Part shown: positions 6,925 through 13,433 of the stretch, piece by piece
How the letters are laid out: the number at the start of each line of letters is the position of its first letter
How positions within the stretch are numbered: the stretch's first letter is position 1
Origin: an uncultured Pseudomonadota bacterium
GTDB lineage: Bacteria > Pseudomonadota > Gammaproteobacteria > Methylococcales > Methylomonadaceae
Assembly: GCA_903902945.1 (NCBI GenBank)
Contig: CAIUWU010000049.1
Span: 1 to 13,433 of the forward strand
Reading direction: 5' to 3'
Length of the DNA: 13,433 nucleotides
Made by a program: the position numbers and the translations under genes
Notes under the pieces: model-generated
The model's input: only the letters and a program-made list of their open reading frames with translations
Database searches by the model: none
Told to the model about the DNA's origin: nothing

Positions 6925-7064
6925 CCTGATGAATCGCTAAAACACGGCCTGAATAGCAGTGTAAACCGACTTTTTGGTGCAACCGCCGCCAATAGCGCCC
7001 GATTCTGGTGCGATTTTAGCGAGCAAATTGGTTAACTAGCCGCTAATCAGCGGCTTTGGAGACA

Positions 7065-7080
7065 TGGCATCAGATTTGCT
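7065..7080 (+). promoter_or_regulatory. Sigma-54 (-24/-12) promoter of nirBD
   Basis: TGGCATCAGATTTGCT has the invariant GG and GC and TTGCW box with correct spacing. It is identical to the nrtA promoter except for two bases in the spacer. The predicted transcription start is near 7091, giving a leader of about 185 bases. Confidence 0.85.
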
Positions 7081-7120
7081 TGGAAGTGTTGGTTATTTTG
7101 CTTTACTTCCTGTTATTAGT

Positions 7121-7140
7121 CGAATGGACAAAGGCGTCCT
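7121..7140 (+). promoter_or_regulatory. Antiterminator-like hairpin in the nirB leader
   Basis: GGAC (7127-7130) and GTCC (7136-7139) close the six-base loop AAAGGC, with A at position 1 and G at position 4 as in known ANTAR targets. It uses the first bases of the terminator's left arm, so only one structure can form. The core is nearly the same as in the nrtA leader. A convincing first hairpin of the usual pair was not found upstream; only a 3-bp GTC/GAC pairing is visible. Confidence 0.5.
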
Positions 7141-7184
7141 GCGGAAATGAATCTGATGTCATTTCCGCAGAACGCCTTTTTTTT
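7133..7184 (+). terminator. Intrinsic terminator (attenuator) in the nirB leader
   Basis: GGCGT pairs with ACGCC. After one C/A mismatch the helix continues for 12 bp (CTGCGGAAATGA with TCATTTCCGCAG) around an 8-base loop, and is followed by eight T. It lies between the sigma-54 promoter and nirB, about 90 bases before the start codon, so it acts as an attenuator. Confidence 0.9.
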
Positions 7185-7275
7185 GGCCTGAAGAAAATTA
7201 GCGGCAAAGCAAAGTCAGTTAGCCAGGCAATGCCACGGCATTGTCAAACTTACACACTCAGTCAAGAGGTTGCCG

Positions 7276-9816
7276 ATGAGCATGAAACAAACCCTGATCG
7301 TTATTGGTAACGGTATGGTCGGTCAGTATTTTTTAGACACGCTGGTCAACAGCGGGCTGACAGAACAGTATCGGATCATTACTTTTGCCGAAGAACCCCG
7401 CCCGGCCTATGACCGGGTGCATTTATCGGCATTTTTCAGCGGCAAGTCTGCCGAAGATCTGGCGCTGGTCAATGAGGATTTTTTTGCACAACATGGCATC
7501 ACTCTTTACTTGGCCGACCGAGTGATTAGTATCGACCGCCAGCAGAAACAGATTACATCTGCCCAAGGCCGGGTGATGGCTTACGACAAATTAGTGCTGG
7601 CAACCGGTTCTTACCCGTTCGTGCCGCCGGTTAACGGCCGTGAACGCCCGCAGTGCCTCGTATACCGCACCATCGAAGACCTGCAAGCCATCAGCGCAGC
7701 GGCGGCGACATCCAGTATCGGTACCGTGATCGGCGGTGGTTTATTGGGACTGGAAGCGGCCAAGGCGCTGCGGGATCTGGGGCTGGAAACCCATGTGGTC
7801 GAATTTGCCCCGCGCTTGATGGCTGTGCAATTGGATGATGGCGGCGGTGCCATGCTCAGGCGCAAGATTGAAGCATTAGGCGTCGAGGTGCATCTGAATA
7901 AAAATACCACCCTGATCGAGGCCGGTCAGGACTGTCTCAATCGCTTGCAGTTTGCCGATGGCGACAGCCTGGAAACTGACATAGTGCTGTTCTCCGCCGG
8001 CATCAGACCACGCGATGATCTGGCAGCCAGCTGTCAATTAATACAGGGACCTAGGGGCGGGATTGTCATCGACAATCAATGTCGCAGTTCCGATGCGGAT
8101 ATATACGCCATCGGTGAGTGTGCGCTGTGGAACGGGCAAATATTCGGTCTGGTAGCCCCCGGTTATGCAATGGCCAGAACCGTTATCGCTGATTTGCAAC
8201 AGCAACCGGCCAGTTTTAGCGGCGCTGACCTAAGTACCAAGTTAAAACTGCTGGGTGTCGATGTAGCCAGTATTGGCGATGCACAGGGCAAAACAGCCGG
8301 AGCACTGAGCTACTGCTATCAGAATGAGGCTGCAGAAGTCTACAAACGCCTGGTGGTCAGTGCCGATAAAAGCCGGTTATTGGGTGCCGTTCTGGTCGGC
8401 GATGCCAGCAACTATGCCCAATTGCTGCAATATTGCTTGAATGGCATGACACTACCGGACAACCCTGAATCACTGATACTACCGGTCGCGGCTAACCAAC
8501 CGGCAGCGCTGGGGGTCGAAGCCTTGCCCGCCAGCGCCCAGATATGTTCTTGCTACGATGTCAGTAAAGCCCAAGTATGCGAGGCCGTAGCCAGCGGCTG
8601 CTGTTCATTGCCGGAGCTCAAACAACGCACTAAAGCGGCAACCGGCTGTGGCGGTTGCGCAGGCTTATTAAAATCAGTGCTGGATAATGAATTGACCAAA
8701 CACGGCGTTGCGGTCAGCAATGATCTTTGCGAGCACTTTGCGCTGACCCGTCAGCAAATTTACCATCTGGTGATGGTCGAACAAATCCAGACGTTTGATC
8801 AATTACTCAGCCGTCATGGCCACGGCTTGGGTTGCGAAGTCTGTAAACAGGCGGTGGGCTCGATTCTGGCGTCATACTGGAATGATTACATTTTAAAAAC
8901 ACCCCATATCGGCTTGCAGGATACAAACGACAACTTCCTCGCCAACATCCAGAAAAACGGCACCTATTCGGTGGTGCCCAGAATTCCCGGCGGCGAAATT
9001 ACTCCGGATATGCTGATCACACTAGGACAGGTCGGCAAAAAATATCAGCTCTACACCAAAATCACCGGCGGACAGCGGGTGGATCTGTTCGGCGCACGGC
9101 TGGAGCAATTGCCGTTAATCTGGCAGGAATTGATCGAAGCCGGTTTTGAAAGCGGTCATGCCTATGGCAAATCCTTACGCACAGTTAAATCCTGTGTCGG
9201 CAGTTCCTGGTGCCGGTTTGGCGTGGATGACAGCCTCAGTCTGGCGATTGAACTTGAAAATCGTTACAAAGGTTTGCGCGCCCCCCACAAAATCAAATTC
9301 GGCGTTTCCGGCTGTACCCGCGAATGTGCCGAGGCGCAAAGTAAAGATATCGGGGTCATCGCTACTGAAAATGGCTGGAATTTGTACGTCTGTGGCAATG
9401 GCGGCATGAAGCCGCGCCATGCCGATTTATTCGCCACCGCGCTCGACACCGTCACCCTGATGCGCTATATCGACCGTTTGCTGATTTTTTATGTCCGCAC
9501 TGCTAACCGGATGCAGCGCACTTCGGTGTGGCTGGAAAACCTGGAGGGCGGCCTGAGCTATCTGCGCCAAGTGGTCATCGATGACAGCCTGCAGATTGCC
9601 GACAGCCTGGAGCAGCAGATGCAGCATGTGATAAACAGCTACCAGTGCGAATGGAAAACCACGCTGGAAAATCCCCAACATCTGCAACGCTTCCGCAGTT
9701 TCGTCAACACCGATCAACCGGATCAGAGCTTAGCGTTCATCGAACAGCGCGGCCAAAGCTTTCCGGCACCTTCGCTGCCGGTTAAGCATTTTCCCATCAT
9801 TGAAGAGGTAGCCTGA
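7276..9816 (+). CDS. nirB: Assimilatory nitrite reductase [NAD(P)H], large subunit
   Basis: An 846-residue cytoplasmic enzyme that reduces nitrite to ammonium with NAD(P)H. Domains in order: FAD binding (GNGMVGQYF at 11-19; RPAYDRVHLS at 42-51); NAD(P)H binding (GGGLLGLEAA, 153-162); a BFD-like [2Fe-2S] site with Cys424, Cys426, Cys458 and Cys461; a second BFD-like segment with Cys485, Cys520 and Cys523; and the nitrite/sulfite reductase module. Its siroheme-[4Fe-4S] ligands appear as Cys640-x5-Cys646 and Cys680-x3-Cys684, followed by WNLYVCGNGGMKPRHA (701-716). All cofactor residues are present and the length is normal. Start choice: AAGAGG lies 6 bases before ATG 7276, better than TTG 7270 or ATG 7282. 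It forms an operon with nirD (1-bp gap) behind a sigma-54 promoter and attenuator. Confidence 0.96.
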   Translation: MSMKQTLIVIGNGMVGQYFLDTLVNSGLTEQYRIITFAEEPRPAYDRVHLSAFFSGKSAEDLALVNEDFFAQHGITLYLADRVISIDRQQKQITSAQGRVMAYDKLVLATGSYPFVPPVNGRERPQCLVYRTIEDLQAISAAAATSSIGTVIGGGLLGLEAAKALRDLGLETHVVEFAPRLMAVQLDDGGGAMLRRKIEALGVEVHLNKNTTLIEAGQDCLNRLQFADGDSLETDIVLFSAGIRPRDDLAASCQLIQGPRGGIVIDNQCRSSDADIYAIGECALWNGQIFGLVAPGYAMARTVIADLQQQPASFSGADLSTKLKLLGVDVASIGDAQGKTAGALSYCYQNEAAEVYKRLVVSADKSRLLGAVLVGDASNYAQLLQYCLNGMTLPDNPESLILPVAANQPAALGVEALPASAQICSCYDVSKAQVCEAVASGCCSLPELKQRTKAATGCGGCAGLLKSVLDNELTKHGVAVSNDLCEHFALTRQQIYHLVMVEQIQTFDQLLSRHGHGLGCEVCKQAVGSILASYWNDYILKTPHIGLQDTNDNFLANIQKNGTYSVVPRIPGGEITPDMLITLGQVGKKYQLYTKITGGQRVDLFGARLEQLPLIWQELIEAGFESGHAYGKSLRTVKSCVGSSWCRFGVDDSLSLAIELENRYKGLRAPHKIKFGVSGCTRECAEAQSKDIGVIATENGWNLYVCGNGGMKPRHADLFATALDTVTLMRYIDRLLIFYVRTANRMQRTSVWLENLEGGLSYLRQVVIDDSLQIADSLEQQMQHVINSYQCEWKTTLENPQHLQRFRSFVNTDQPDQSLAFIEQRGQSFPAPSLPVKHFPIIEEVA

Positions 9817-9817
9817 G

Positions 9818-10144
9818 ATGTCACAGTGGATCGATGTATGCAACGTTGATGATTTAGTTGCCGATGCCGGTATTTGTGCCTGGGTGGCGCAACGGCAAAT
9901 CGCGATTTTTTCGCTACCGAAAATCAATGGGGTGTTTGCTGTCGATAATCTCGACCCTTTTTCCGGCGCCCAGGTATTATCGCGCGGCATGGTCGGCGAT
10001 TTGGGCGGTATACCGATGGTCGCGTCTCCAATGTATAAACAACACTTCAACCTGGAAACAGGCCAGTGTTTTGAGGATCAGACCTTAAGAATCACGGTTT
10101 ATCCACTTCGGATTCATCAGTCCAGAATTGAAATCAGTTTGTAG
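9818..10144 (+). CDS. nirD: Assimilatory nitrite reductase, small subunit
   Basis: A 108-residue Rieske-fold subunit that pairs with NirB in the cytoplasm. The family pattern is seen as AVDNLDPFSG (41-50) and SPMYKQHFNLETGQCFED (70-87), ending in the ITVYPLRI strand. The Cys-x-His and Cys-x-x-His cluster ligands of true Rieske proteins are absent, as is usual for NirD, so no [2Fe-2S] cluster is expected. The ATG comes 1 bp after the nirB stop and an AGAGG lies about 10 bases upstream, indicating translational coupling. Confidence 0.95.
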   Translation: MSQWIDVCNVDDLVADAGICAWVAQRQIAIFSLPKINGVFAVDNLDPFSGAQVLSRGMVGDLGGIPMVASPMYKQHFNLETGQCFEDQTLRITVYPLRIHQSRIEISL

Positions 10145-10200
10145 CTGCTGACCAGCAAGCGGCAATTCAACCTCAAGTTTTAGTATCATGTCGCACTCGC

Positions 10201-10221
10201 GAGGCCCGGCATCCGGGCCTC
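10201..10221 (+). terminator. Hairpin after nirD
   Basis: GAGGCCCGG and CCGGGCCTC form a perfect 9-bp GC-rich stem around CAT, 57 bp after the nirD stop. Only TCT follows and there is no T run, so it may be a weak terminator, an mRNA 3'-end protector or an isolated palindromic repeat unit. Confidence 0.45.
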
Positions 10222-10327
10222 TCTGGAGTAAGCCGACTCTTAGCCGCTCCGCCCAGCTTGCCGGCTGGCATCCGTGGCGGTTCCGGTTTTATCGAATCAA
10301 CCCTGAACTTGCCCCACGCCGACCCTG

Positions 10328-11986
10328 ATGCGCCCTGTTATTTACAAATTTATCTGTCTCACATTGGCTGCCACCGCGATTGGCAGTTTGGCCTATTGGT
10401 ACCGGCTCGGTCAGCCGCTGTCGTTTGCCGATGCCGCCGTCGACCGCCTGAATTGTGTATCGTATTCGCCGTTTCATCGGCCGGGTCAGACACCGTTTGA
10501 TCATGAACTGGTGATCAGTGCCGCACAGATTGAAGCCGACTTAAAGCCATTATCACAACAGTTTGGCTGTGTACGAACCTATTCGGTTGGTCAGGGACTG
10601 GATGCGGTACCGGCACTAGCACAAAAACTGGGTTTACAGGTCTGGCTGGGGATCTGGATTGGCCGCGACATGGCCGACAACCAACGCGAAATTGCTATCG
10701 GCACGCGTCTGGCCCGGCAATTTCCCGATACAATTCGCGGGCTGATTATTGGTAATGAGGTGTTATTGCGCCGCGAACAAACACCAGAGCGCTTGCGCGC
10801 CATTCTGACCGATGTCCACCAGCAAGTGCCGCAAGTGCCGATCAGTTATGCCGATAGCTGGGATTTCTGGTTACGTTATCAGCATGAATTGGCCGACGCC
10901 GTGTCATTTGCCACTATTCATATTCTGCCGTTCTGGGATGACGATACGGTGGCTGTCGATGGCGCTGCCCAGTATGTGGCCGATACTTATCATAAAGTTC
11001 AGGCCGAAATGGCCGGCAAACCGCTGCTGATTGGCGAAACCGGCTGGCCCAGTTACGGCCGCCAGCGTCAGGATGCTGCGGCGTCGTTAGTCAATCAGGC
11101 GCGTTTTATTCGCGAGTTTTCCGCCATCGCTGAGGCCGAAGCAATTCCTTACAACATCATTGAAGGTTTTGATCAACCCTGGAAACGGCGCTCGGAAGGT
11201 GCGGTCGGTGGTTACTGGGGAATGTTCAGCGACGATGCCCAAGCCAAATTTGCTTTGCATGGTCAGGTCGCGGAAGCGCCAGACTGGCAGCGGCTGGCGT
11301 TTATGACGATGTCGGCGTTGTTTCTGGTGTTTGCTTATCTGCACTGGCGCCGGCAAGGTGTCGATATGGCGATTGCATTGGTGGTATTACCATTGAGTAT
11401 CAGCGGCGCCGGTGCCAGTGTTGCCTATTGGCGCGATATGTTGATGAGCAACCGCAATGCCCTGGAATGGGCTTATTCCGGTCTTTATGCGCTGGGCTTG
11501 CTGCTGGCGACTTATGGTTTTGCACTTAGTCTGAGTCACTGGCTGAAACAGCCAAACGCCGAGATCCGACAGGTTTCATTTAAGCTACCTCCGTCGCTGG
11601 CGCGCTACTGCCACTGTGATGATTGGCTGGTTTTGCTGCGACGGCTGTTTTTGTTTGCCGCCGCCGTCGTCTGTTTACTGCTGGTGTTCGATTTGCGTAA
11701 CCGTGATTATCCGCTGGCGCTGTTTAGTGTGCCGGCAATTGGCTGGTTTTTACTGGCCTGCATACAGCGTCAGACCCGTATTGCTGTGGAAGAAATCATT
11801 TGCGCTGTTTGGATAGGCCTAGCTGGCTTGTGGCTACCGGTGATAGAACATCTGATTTTTCAGCCCGACATGCGTTTTCATTTTGCCGACGGCATCAATC
11901 GCAACGTATTTTACTGGACCGCGATTTGTCTGCTGCTGAGCGGCTCGGTATTACTACCCTGCTCAAAGCGATTCAGACCGGCTTGA
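10328..11986 (+). CDS. Membrane-anchored glycoside hydrolase family 17 protein (beta-glucan hydrolase/transglycosidase)
   Basis: A 552-residue envelope protein. An N-terminal helix (about 4-24) exports the GH17-like TIM-barrel domain (about 38-315), and about seven hydrophobic helices fill 320-552. Catalytic residues of the clan are visible: acid/base Glu144 in IIGNEV and nucleophile Glu237 in LIGETGWPSYG. Other barrel signatures are NCVSYSPFHRPGQTP (42-56), CVRTYSVGQGLD (81-92) and YNIIEGFDQPWK (275-286). Rhizobial NdvC, implicated in beta-1,6 linkage of cyclic glucans, combines a GH17-like domain with membrane helices, so a role in periplasmic or exported beta-glucan synthesis or remodelling is plausible. 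The linkage cannot be told from sequence. No NdvB-type synthase is in the window. The start has no strong ribosome site, but it directly gives the expected export helix. The 3' end overlaps the convergent gene by 24 bp. Confidence 0.8.
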   Translation: MRPVIYKFICLTLAATAIGSLAYWYRLGQPLSFADAAVDRLNCVSYSPFHRPGQTPFDHELVISAAQIEADLKPLSQQFGCVRTYSVGQGLDAVPALAQKLGLQVWLGIWIGRDMADNQREIAIGTRLARQFPDTIRGLIIGNEVLLRREQTPERLRAILTDVHQQVPQVPISYADSWDFWLRYQHELADAVSFATIHILPFWDDDTVAVDGAAQYVADTYHKVQAEMAGKPLLIGETGWPSYGRQRQDAAASLVNQARFIREFSAIAEAEAIPYNIIEGFDQPWKRRSEGAVGGYWGMFSDDAQAKFALHGQVAEAPDWQRLAFMTMSALFLVFAYLHWRRQGVDMAIALVVLPLSISGAGASVAYWRDMLMSNRNALEWAYSGLYALGLLLATYGFALSLSHWLKQPNAEIRQVSFKLPPSLARYCHCDDWLVLLRRLFLFAAAVVCLLLVFDLRNRDYPLALFSVPAIGWFLLACIQRQTRIAVEEIICAVWIGLAGLWLPVIEHLIFQPDMRFHFADGINRNVFYWTAICLLLSGSVLLPCSKRFRPA

Positions 11987-12355
11987 TAGCGCTGGTTGCA
12001 GATAAAAACGCGGCAGACTTAATACGGCCAGCACAAAACCGACCGTATTGAATTCGACACCGGTATGCAAGCCGCCATGAATCACCATGCCGGCCATGCC
12101 TAGCAAAGCGGCACTCAGACCAATCACAGCTGAACGCCGCCAAAGCCCTGTCAGCGCCATAGCCAGTACTGCAAAGCCCACCACATTATCGTAAAAAATA
12201 GCGGTCAGATTTTTGCGCATGCTACAGGCAAAATCATCAACGCCAGATTCACAGCTAATTGCCAACTCTTGGGGTTCTATATACAGAATGCGCAGCCACC
12301 AACTGAGTAACAAAATCATCAGGATGGCCAGCCAGGGAAACAGATTACACTTCAT
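11963..12355 (-). CDS. Small membrane protein of unknown function
   Basis: A 130-residue protein I do not recognise. It has about four hydrophobic helices: 5-26 (includes LILLLSWWLRILYI-like sequence), 56-72, 76-96 and 103-117. A loop of about 30 residues between the first two has two cysteines, Cys35 and Cys44, probably periplasmic and able to form a disulfide. The third helix ends in MVIHGGLHTGVEFNT with His93 and His97. I took the ATG at 12355 (GGA about 9 bases upstream); a TTG at 12379 would add eight residues. It converges on the GH17 gene and overlaps its last 24 bp, so the pair may lack a separate terminator. The regular hydrophobic pattern and the absence of stops argue for a real gene. 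Confidence 0.65.
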   Translation of the reverse strand: MKCNLFPWLAILMILLLSWWLRILYIEPQELAISCESGVDDFACSMRKNLTAIFYDNVVGFAVLAMALTGLWRRSAVIGLSAALLGMAGMVIHGGLHTGVEFNTVGFVLAVLSLPRFYLQPALSSRSESL

Positions 12356-12398
12356 TACAACAATTCCAGTTAAGGTCAAAACAGGTCGCTAGTATCCC

Positions 12399-12420
12399 AA
12401 AAAACCGCCGCATGCGCGGC
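12399..12420 (-). terminator. Leftward terminator-like hairpin
   Basis: On the minus strand GCCGC-GCAT-GCGGC is followed by GG and six T. It is upstream of the 12355 gene and would end a transcript coming from higher coordinates, where no established gene lies. The stem is only 5 bp. Confidence 0.4.
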
Positions 12421-12672
12421 TGATAATCACACCACACAATTCATTGATAGTAAGCAAGCCACGAATGACTGTAAAACAGTGTTGTTTAACTGAGATATGC
12501 ACAAACATGCTAGCGTCTTCACAGCGACTAAAATGATCGCCGACTTTAGGTAAATCGGTATCAAAGATAAGCTAAGTCTTTGATTTAAAGACAAGGTTAA
12601 AAAAAAACCAATTTAAGACAATCCTACACAAATTAAGCAGTTAGGTTGTTTATAACAAGGAAATCCACAGAC

Positions 12673-12695
12673 TTATCCACAGGAAATGTGGATAA
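12673..12695. repeat. Inverted pair of perfect DnaA boxes
   Basis: TTATCCACA at 12673-12681 and its exact reverse complement TGTGGATAA at 12687-12695 both match the DnaA-box consensus TTATNCACA with no mismatch, separated by 5 bp. A weaker copy AAATCCACA (7 of 9) precedes at 12661-12669. The flanks are AT-rich. Confidence 0.7.
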
Positions 12696-13042
12696 CCAAA
12701 GAAGTTTGATTAAGCTCAATAAGTTAGAGTTCATTTTTCAACAACTGCACCTATTTTCTGGTTTGGAAATGAGTCTCAGCACTGAAACATATTCAGTACG
12801 GGCTTTAGAAACATGCTTACGACAAAAACATCCTTTATCTTAAAAAACGTTTTTAAATGTTTTGCAGCCCTCCATAGAGAGGCTGGACAAAATATTTTTA
12901 CCGTATGGAACTTGAGCAACCATTAAAATAGCCTCAGTAGACAAAGTTTATTATTAACATTTAAAAATCAATTGGTTATATTTTTATCTACAATTTTCCA
13001 GGTAACCAACAACAACTTTCATCATGCTTTATCAAATAAAGT

Positions 13043-13071
13043 TTGACATAAAAATAAATTACAAAGATAAT
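13043..13071 (+). promoter_or_regulatory. Sigma-70 promoter of the tRNA pair
   Basis: TTGACA (13043-13048), a 17-bp spacer and GATAAT (13066-13071). The -35 box is perfect and the -10 box matches five of six bases. The predicted start is about 10 bases before the first tRNA. Confidence 0.8.
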
Positions 13072-13086
13072 GTGCAGCTTAGATAG

Positions 13087-13163
13087 GCGCCCGTAGCTCA
13101 GCTGGATAGAGTACACGGCTACGAACCGTGCGGTCGGGAGTTCGAATCTCTCCGGGCGCGCCA
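13087..13163 (+). tRNA. tRNA-Arg (anticodon ACG)
   Basis: Acceptor arms GCGCCCG and CGGGCGC pair fully, with a D-arm starting TAGCTCAGCTGG. Anticodon stem CACGG/CCGTG encloses loop CTACGAA, giving anticodon ACG (read as ICG, CGN arginine codons). The T-loop is TTCGAAT, and the CCA end is encoded at 13161-13163. Confidence 0.96.
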
Positions 13164-13177
13164 TCTAATCAATTTAT

Positions 13178-13253
13178 TCCCCTGTAGCTCAGTCGGTAGA
13201 GCGGGTGACTGTTAATCACTAGGTCGGCGGTTCGAGCCCGTCCGGGGGAGCCA
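13178..13253 (+). tRNA. tRNA-Asn (anticodon GTT)
   Basis: Acceptor arms TCCCCTG and CGGGGGA pair with one G-T wobble, with a D-arm starting TAGCTCAGTCGG. Loop CTGTTAA gives anticodon GTT. The T-loop is TTCGAGC, and CCA is encoded. It starts 14 bp after the tRNA-Arg, so the two are co-transcribed. Confidence 0.96.
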
Positions 13254-13263
13254 AACAAATCAA

Positions 13264-13296
13264 GGGCTTACGAGAAATCGTTAAGCTCTTTTTTTT
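13264..13296 (+). terminator. Terminator of the tRNA transcript
   Basis: GGGCTTACGA and TCGTTAAGCTC form a 10-bp stem with one bulge and one wobble around a GAAA loop, followed by eight T. It lies 10 bp after the tRNA-Asn CCA. Confidence 0.85.
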
Positions 13297-13330
13297 GCCT
13301 ACATGTTTTTATGTAGGCATTTTGTAGGCA
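13296..13330 (+). repeat. TGTAGGCA repeats next to tRNA-Asn
   Basis: TGTAGGCA occurs at 13312-13319 and 13323-13330 (11-bp period) and inverted at 13296-13303. The first and inverted copies form a perfect 8-bp hairpin GCCTACAT/ATGTAGGC. Closely spaced short repeats just beside a tRNA 3' end resemble the arm sites of tyrosine integrases. No integrase is visible before the window ends, and 13331-13433 holds no feature I can support. Confidence 0.45.
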
Positions 13331-13433
13331 AATCTTCTAAATAAATCTGCTATCCCTTTTGTCCTTTCAGGCGCCCTATTCGCGCCAATAAATCCAATTC
13401 GAAGTGTTAGACTGTCGGTGCCTCTACAAATGA

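Larger units (their letters stand above)
6875..7275. other. Divergent narK / nirB regulatory region
   Basis: This 401-bp gap holds back-to-back sigma-54 promoters (narK at 6909-6924, nirB at 7065-7080). Between them are two NtrC-like half sites in direct repeat, GGTGCA at 6976-6981 and GGTGCG at 7007-7012, and a perfect inverted repeat AGCCGCT-AATC-AGCGGCT at 7038-7055. The nirB leader follows with its attenuator at 7133-7184. Between attenuator and gene is a CAATGCC/GGCATTG inverted repeat (7228-7243). No gene is supported here. Confidence 0.7.
12356..13086. other. AT-rich intergenic stretch without a convincing gene
   Basis: About 730 bp, clearly richer in A and T than the rest of the window. 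It contains a leftward terminator-like hairpin (12399-12420), nested inverted repeats (12561-12592), a perfect inverted DnaA-box pair (12673-12695), a bulged hairpin AGCCCTC/GAGAGGCT (12866-12884) and the tRNA promoter (13043-13071). The only plus-strand frame (12646-12843) has a composition unlike the coding genes and spans the DnaA boxes. Confidence 0.6.

Noticed and set aside
6875..6982. 36-residue N-terminal extension of the narK carrier
   Set aside because: Contains the sigma-54 promoter and precedes a well-placed ribosome site for the ATG at 6874.
7082..7110. GGAAGT...ACTTCC inverted repeat as first ANTAR hairpin of the nirB leader
   Set aside because: The left arm lies upstream of the predicted start site, so it would not be in the RNA; loop is also too long.
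7125..7151. Eight-residue leader peptide (ATG GAC AAA ... TGA) over the nirB terminator arm
   Set aside because: No Shine-Dalgarno sequence and no run of regulatory codons; the ANTAR-type hairpin explains the region better.
7056..7310. 84-codon plus-strand frame over the nirB leader
   Set aside because: It spans the sigma-54 promoter, attenuator and ribosome site of nirB and overlaps nirB out of frame; no ribosome site of its own.
12646..12843. 65-codon plus-strand frame
   Set aside because: Covers the DnaA boxes, AT-rich low-complexity composition, no ribosome site, no recognisable domain.
13420..13433. GTG/ATG near the right edge as an integrase start
   Set aside because: Only a few codons are inside the window and no ribosome site is seen; cannot be judged.

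Overview
The window looks like chromosomal DNA of a gammaproteobacterium with fairly balanced base composition. The gene set and codon style would fit a methanotroph of the Methylomonas type, but that placement is an impression and was not tested. Most of the window (1-10144) is one inorganic-nitrogen assimilation locus. Genes on the minus strand run from 6874 down to 1: narK-type nitrate permease, nasT (ANTAR antiterminator), then nrtA, nrtB, a double-ATPase nrtC, and the start of an outer-membrane porin. On the plus strand, nirB and nirD encode the assimilatory nitrite reductase. Nitrate can therefore enter by two inner-membrane routes (a periplasmic-binding-protein ABC importer and an NNP-family carrier), probably crossing the outer membrane through the porin. 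Nitrite is then reduced to ammonium by NirBD. No nitrate reductase and no NasS sensor lie in the window.

Regulation can largely be read from the DNA. Three sigma-54 (-24/-12) elements precede nrtA (4647-4662, minus), narK (6909-6924, minus) and nirB (7065-7080, plus). A near-consensus NtrC palindrome lies about 150 bp upstream of the nrtA start site. The nrtA and nirB transcripts both begin with a leader ending in a strong intrinsic terminator. In each, the left arm of the terminator overlaps a small alternative hairpin with the shared core GAC[A/G]AAGGCGTC. This is the architecture expected for ANTAR-protein antitermination, and nasT lies between the two targets. The narK-nasT promoter has no such leader, so the regulator seems to be made under NtrC/sigma-54 control alone.

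From 10145 to 12355 there is an unrelated pair of envelope genes: a membrane-anchored family-17 glycosidase/transglycosidase, probably beta-glucan related, and a convergent small membrane protein of unknown function whose 3' end overlaps it by 24 bp. From 12356 to 13086 lies an AT-rich stretch of about 730 bp without a convincing gene. It does hold an inverted pair of perfect DnaA boxes, a leftward terminator-like hairpin over a small open frame, and a set of nested inverted repeats. The window ends with a tRNA-Arg(ACG)/tRNA-Asn(GTT) pair behind a good sigma-70 promoter, a terminator, and TGTAGGCA repeats that resemble integrase arm sites beside a tRNA attachment site.
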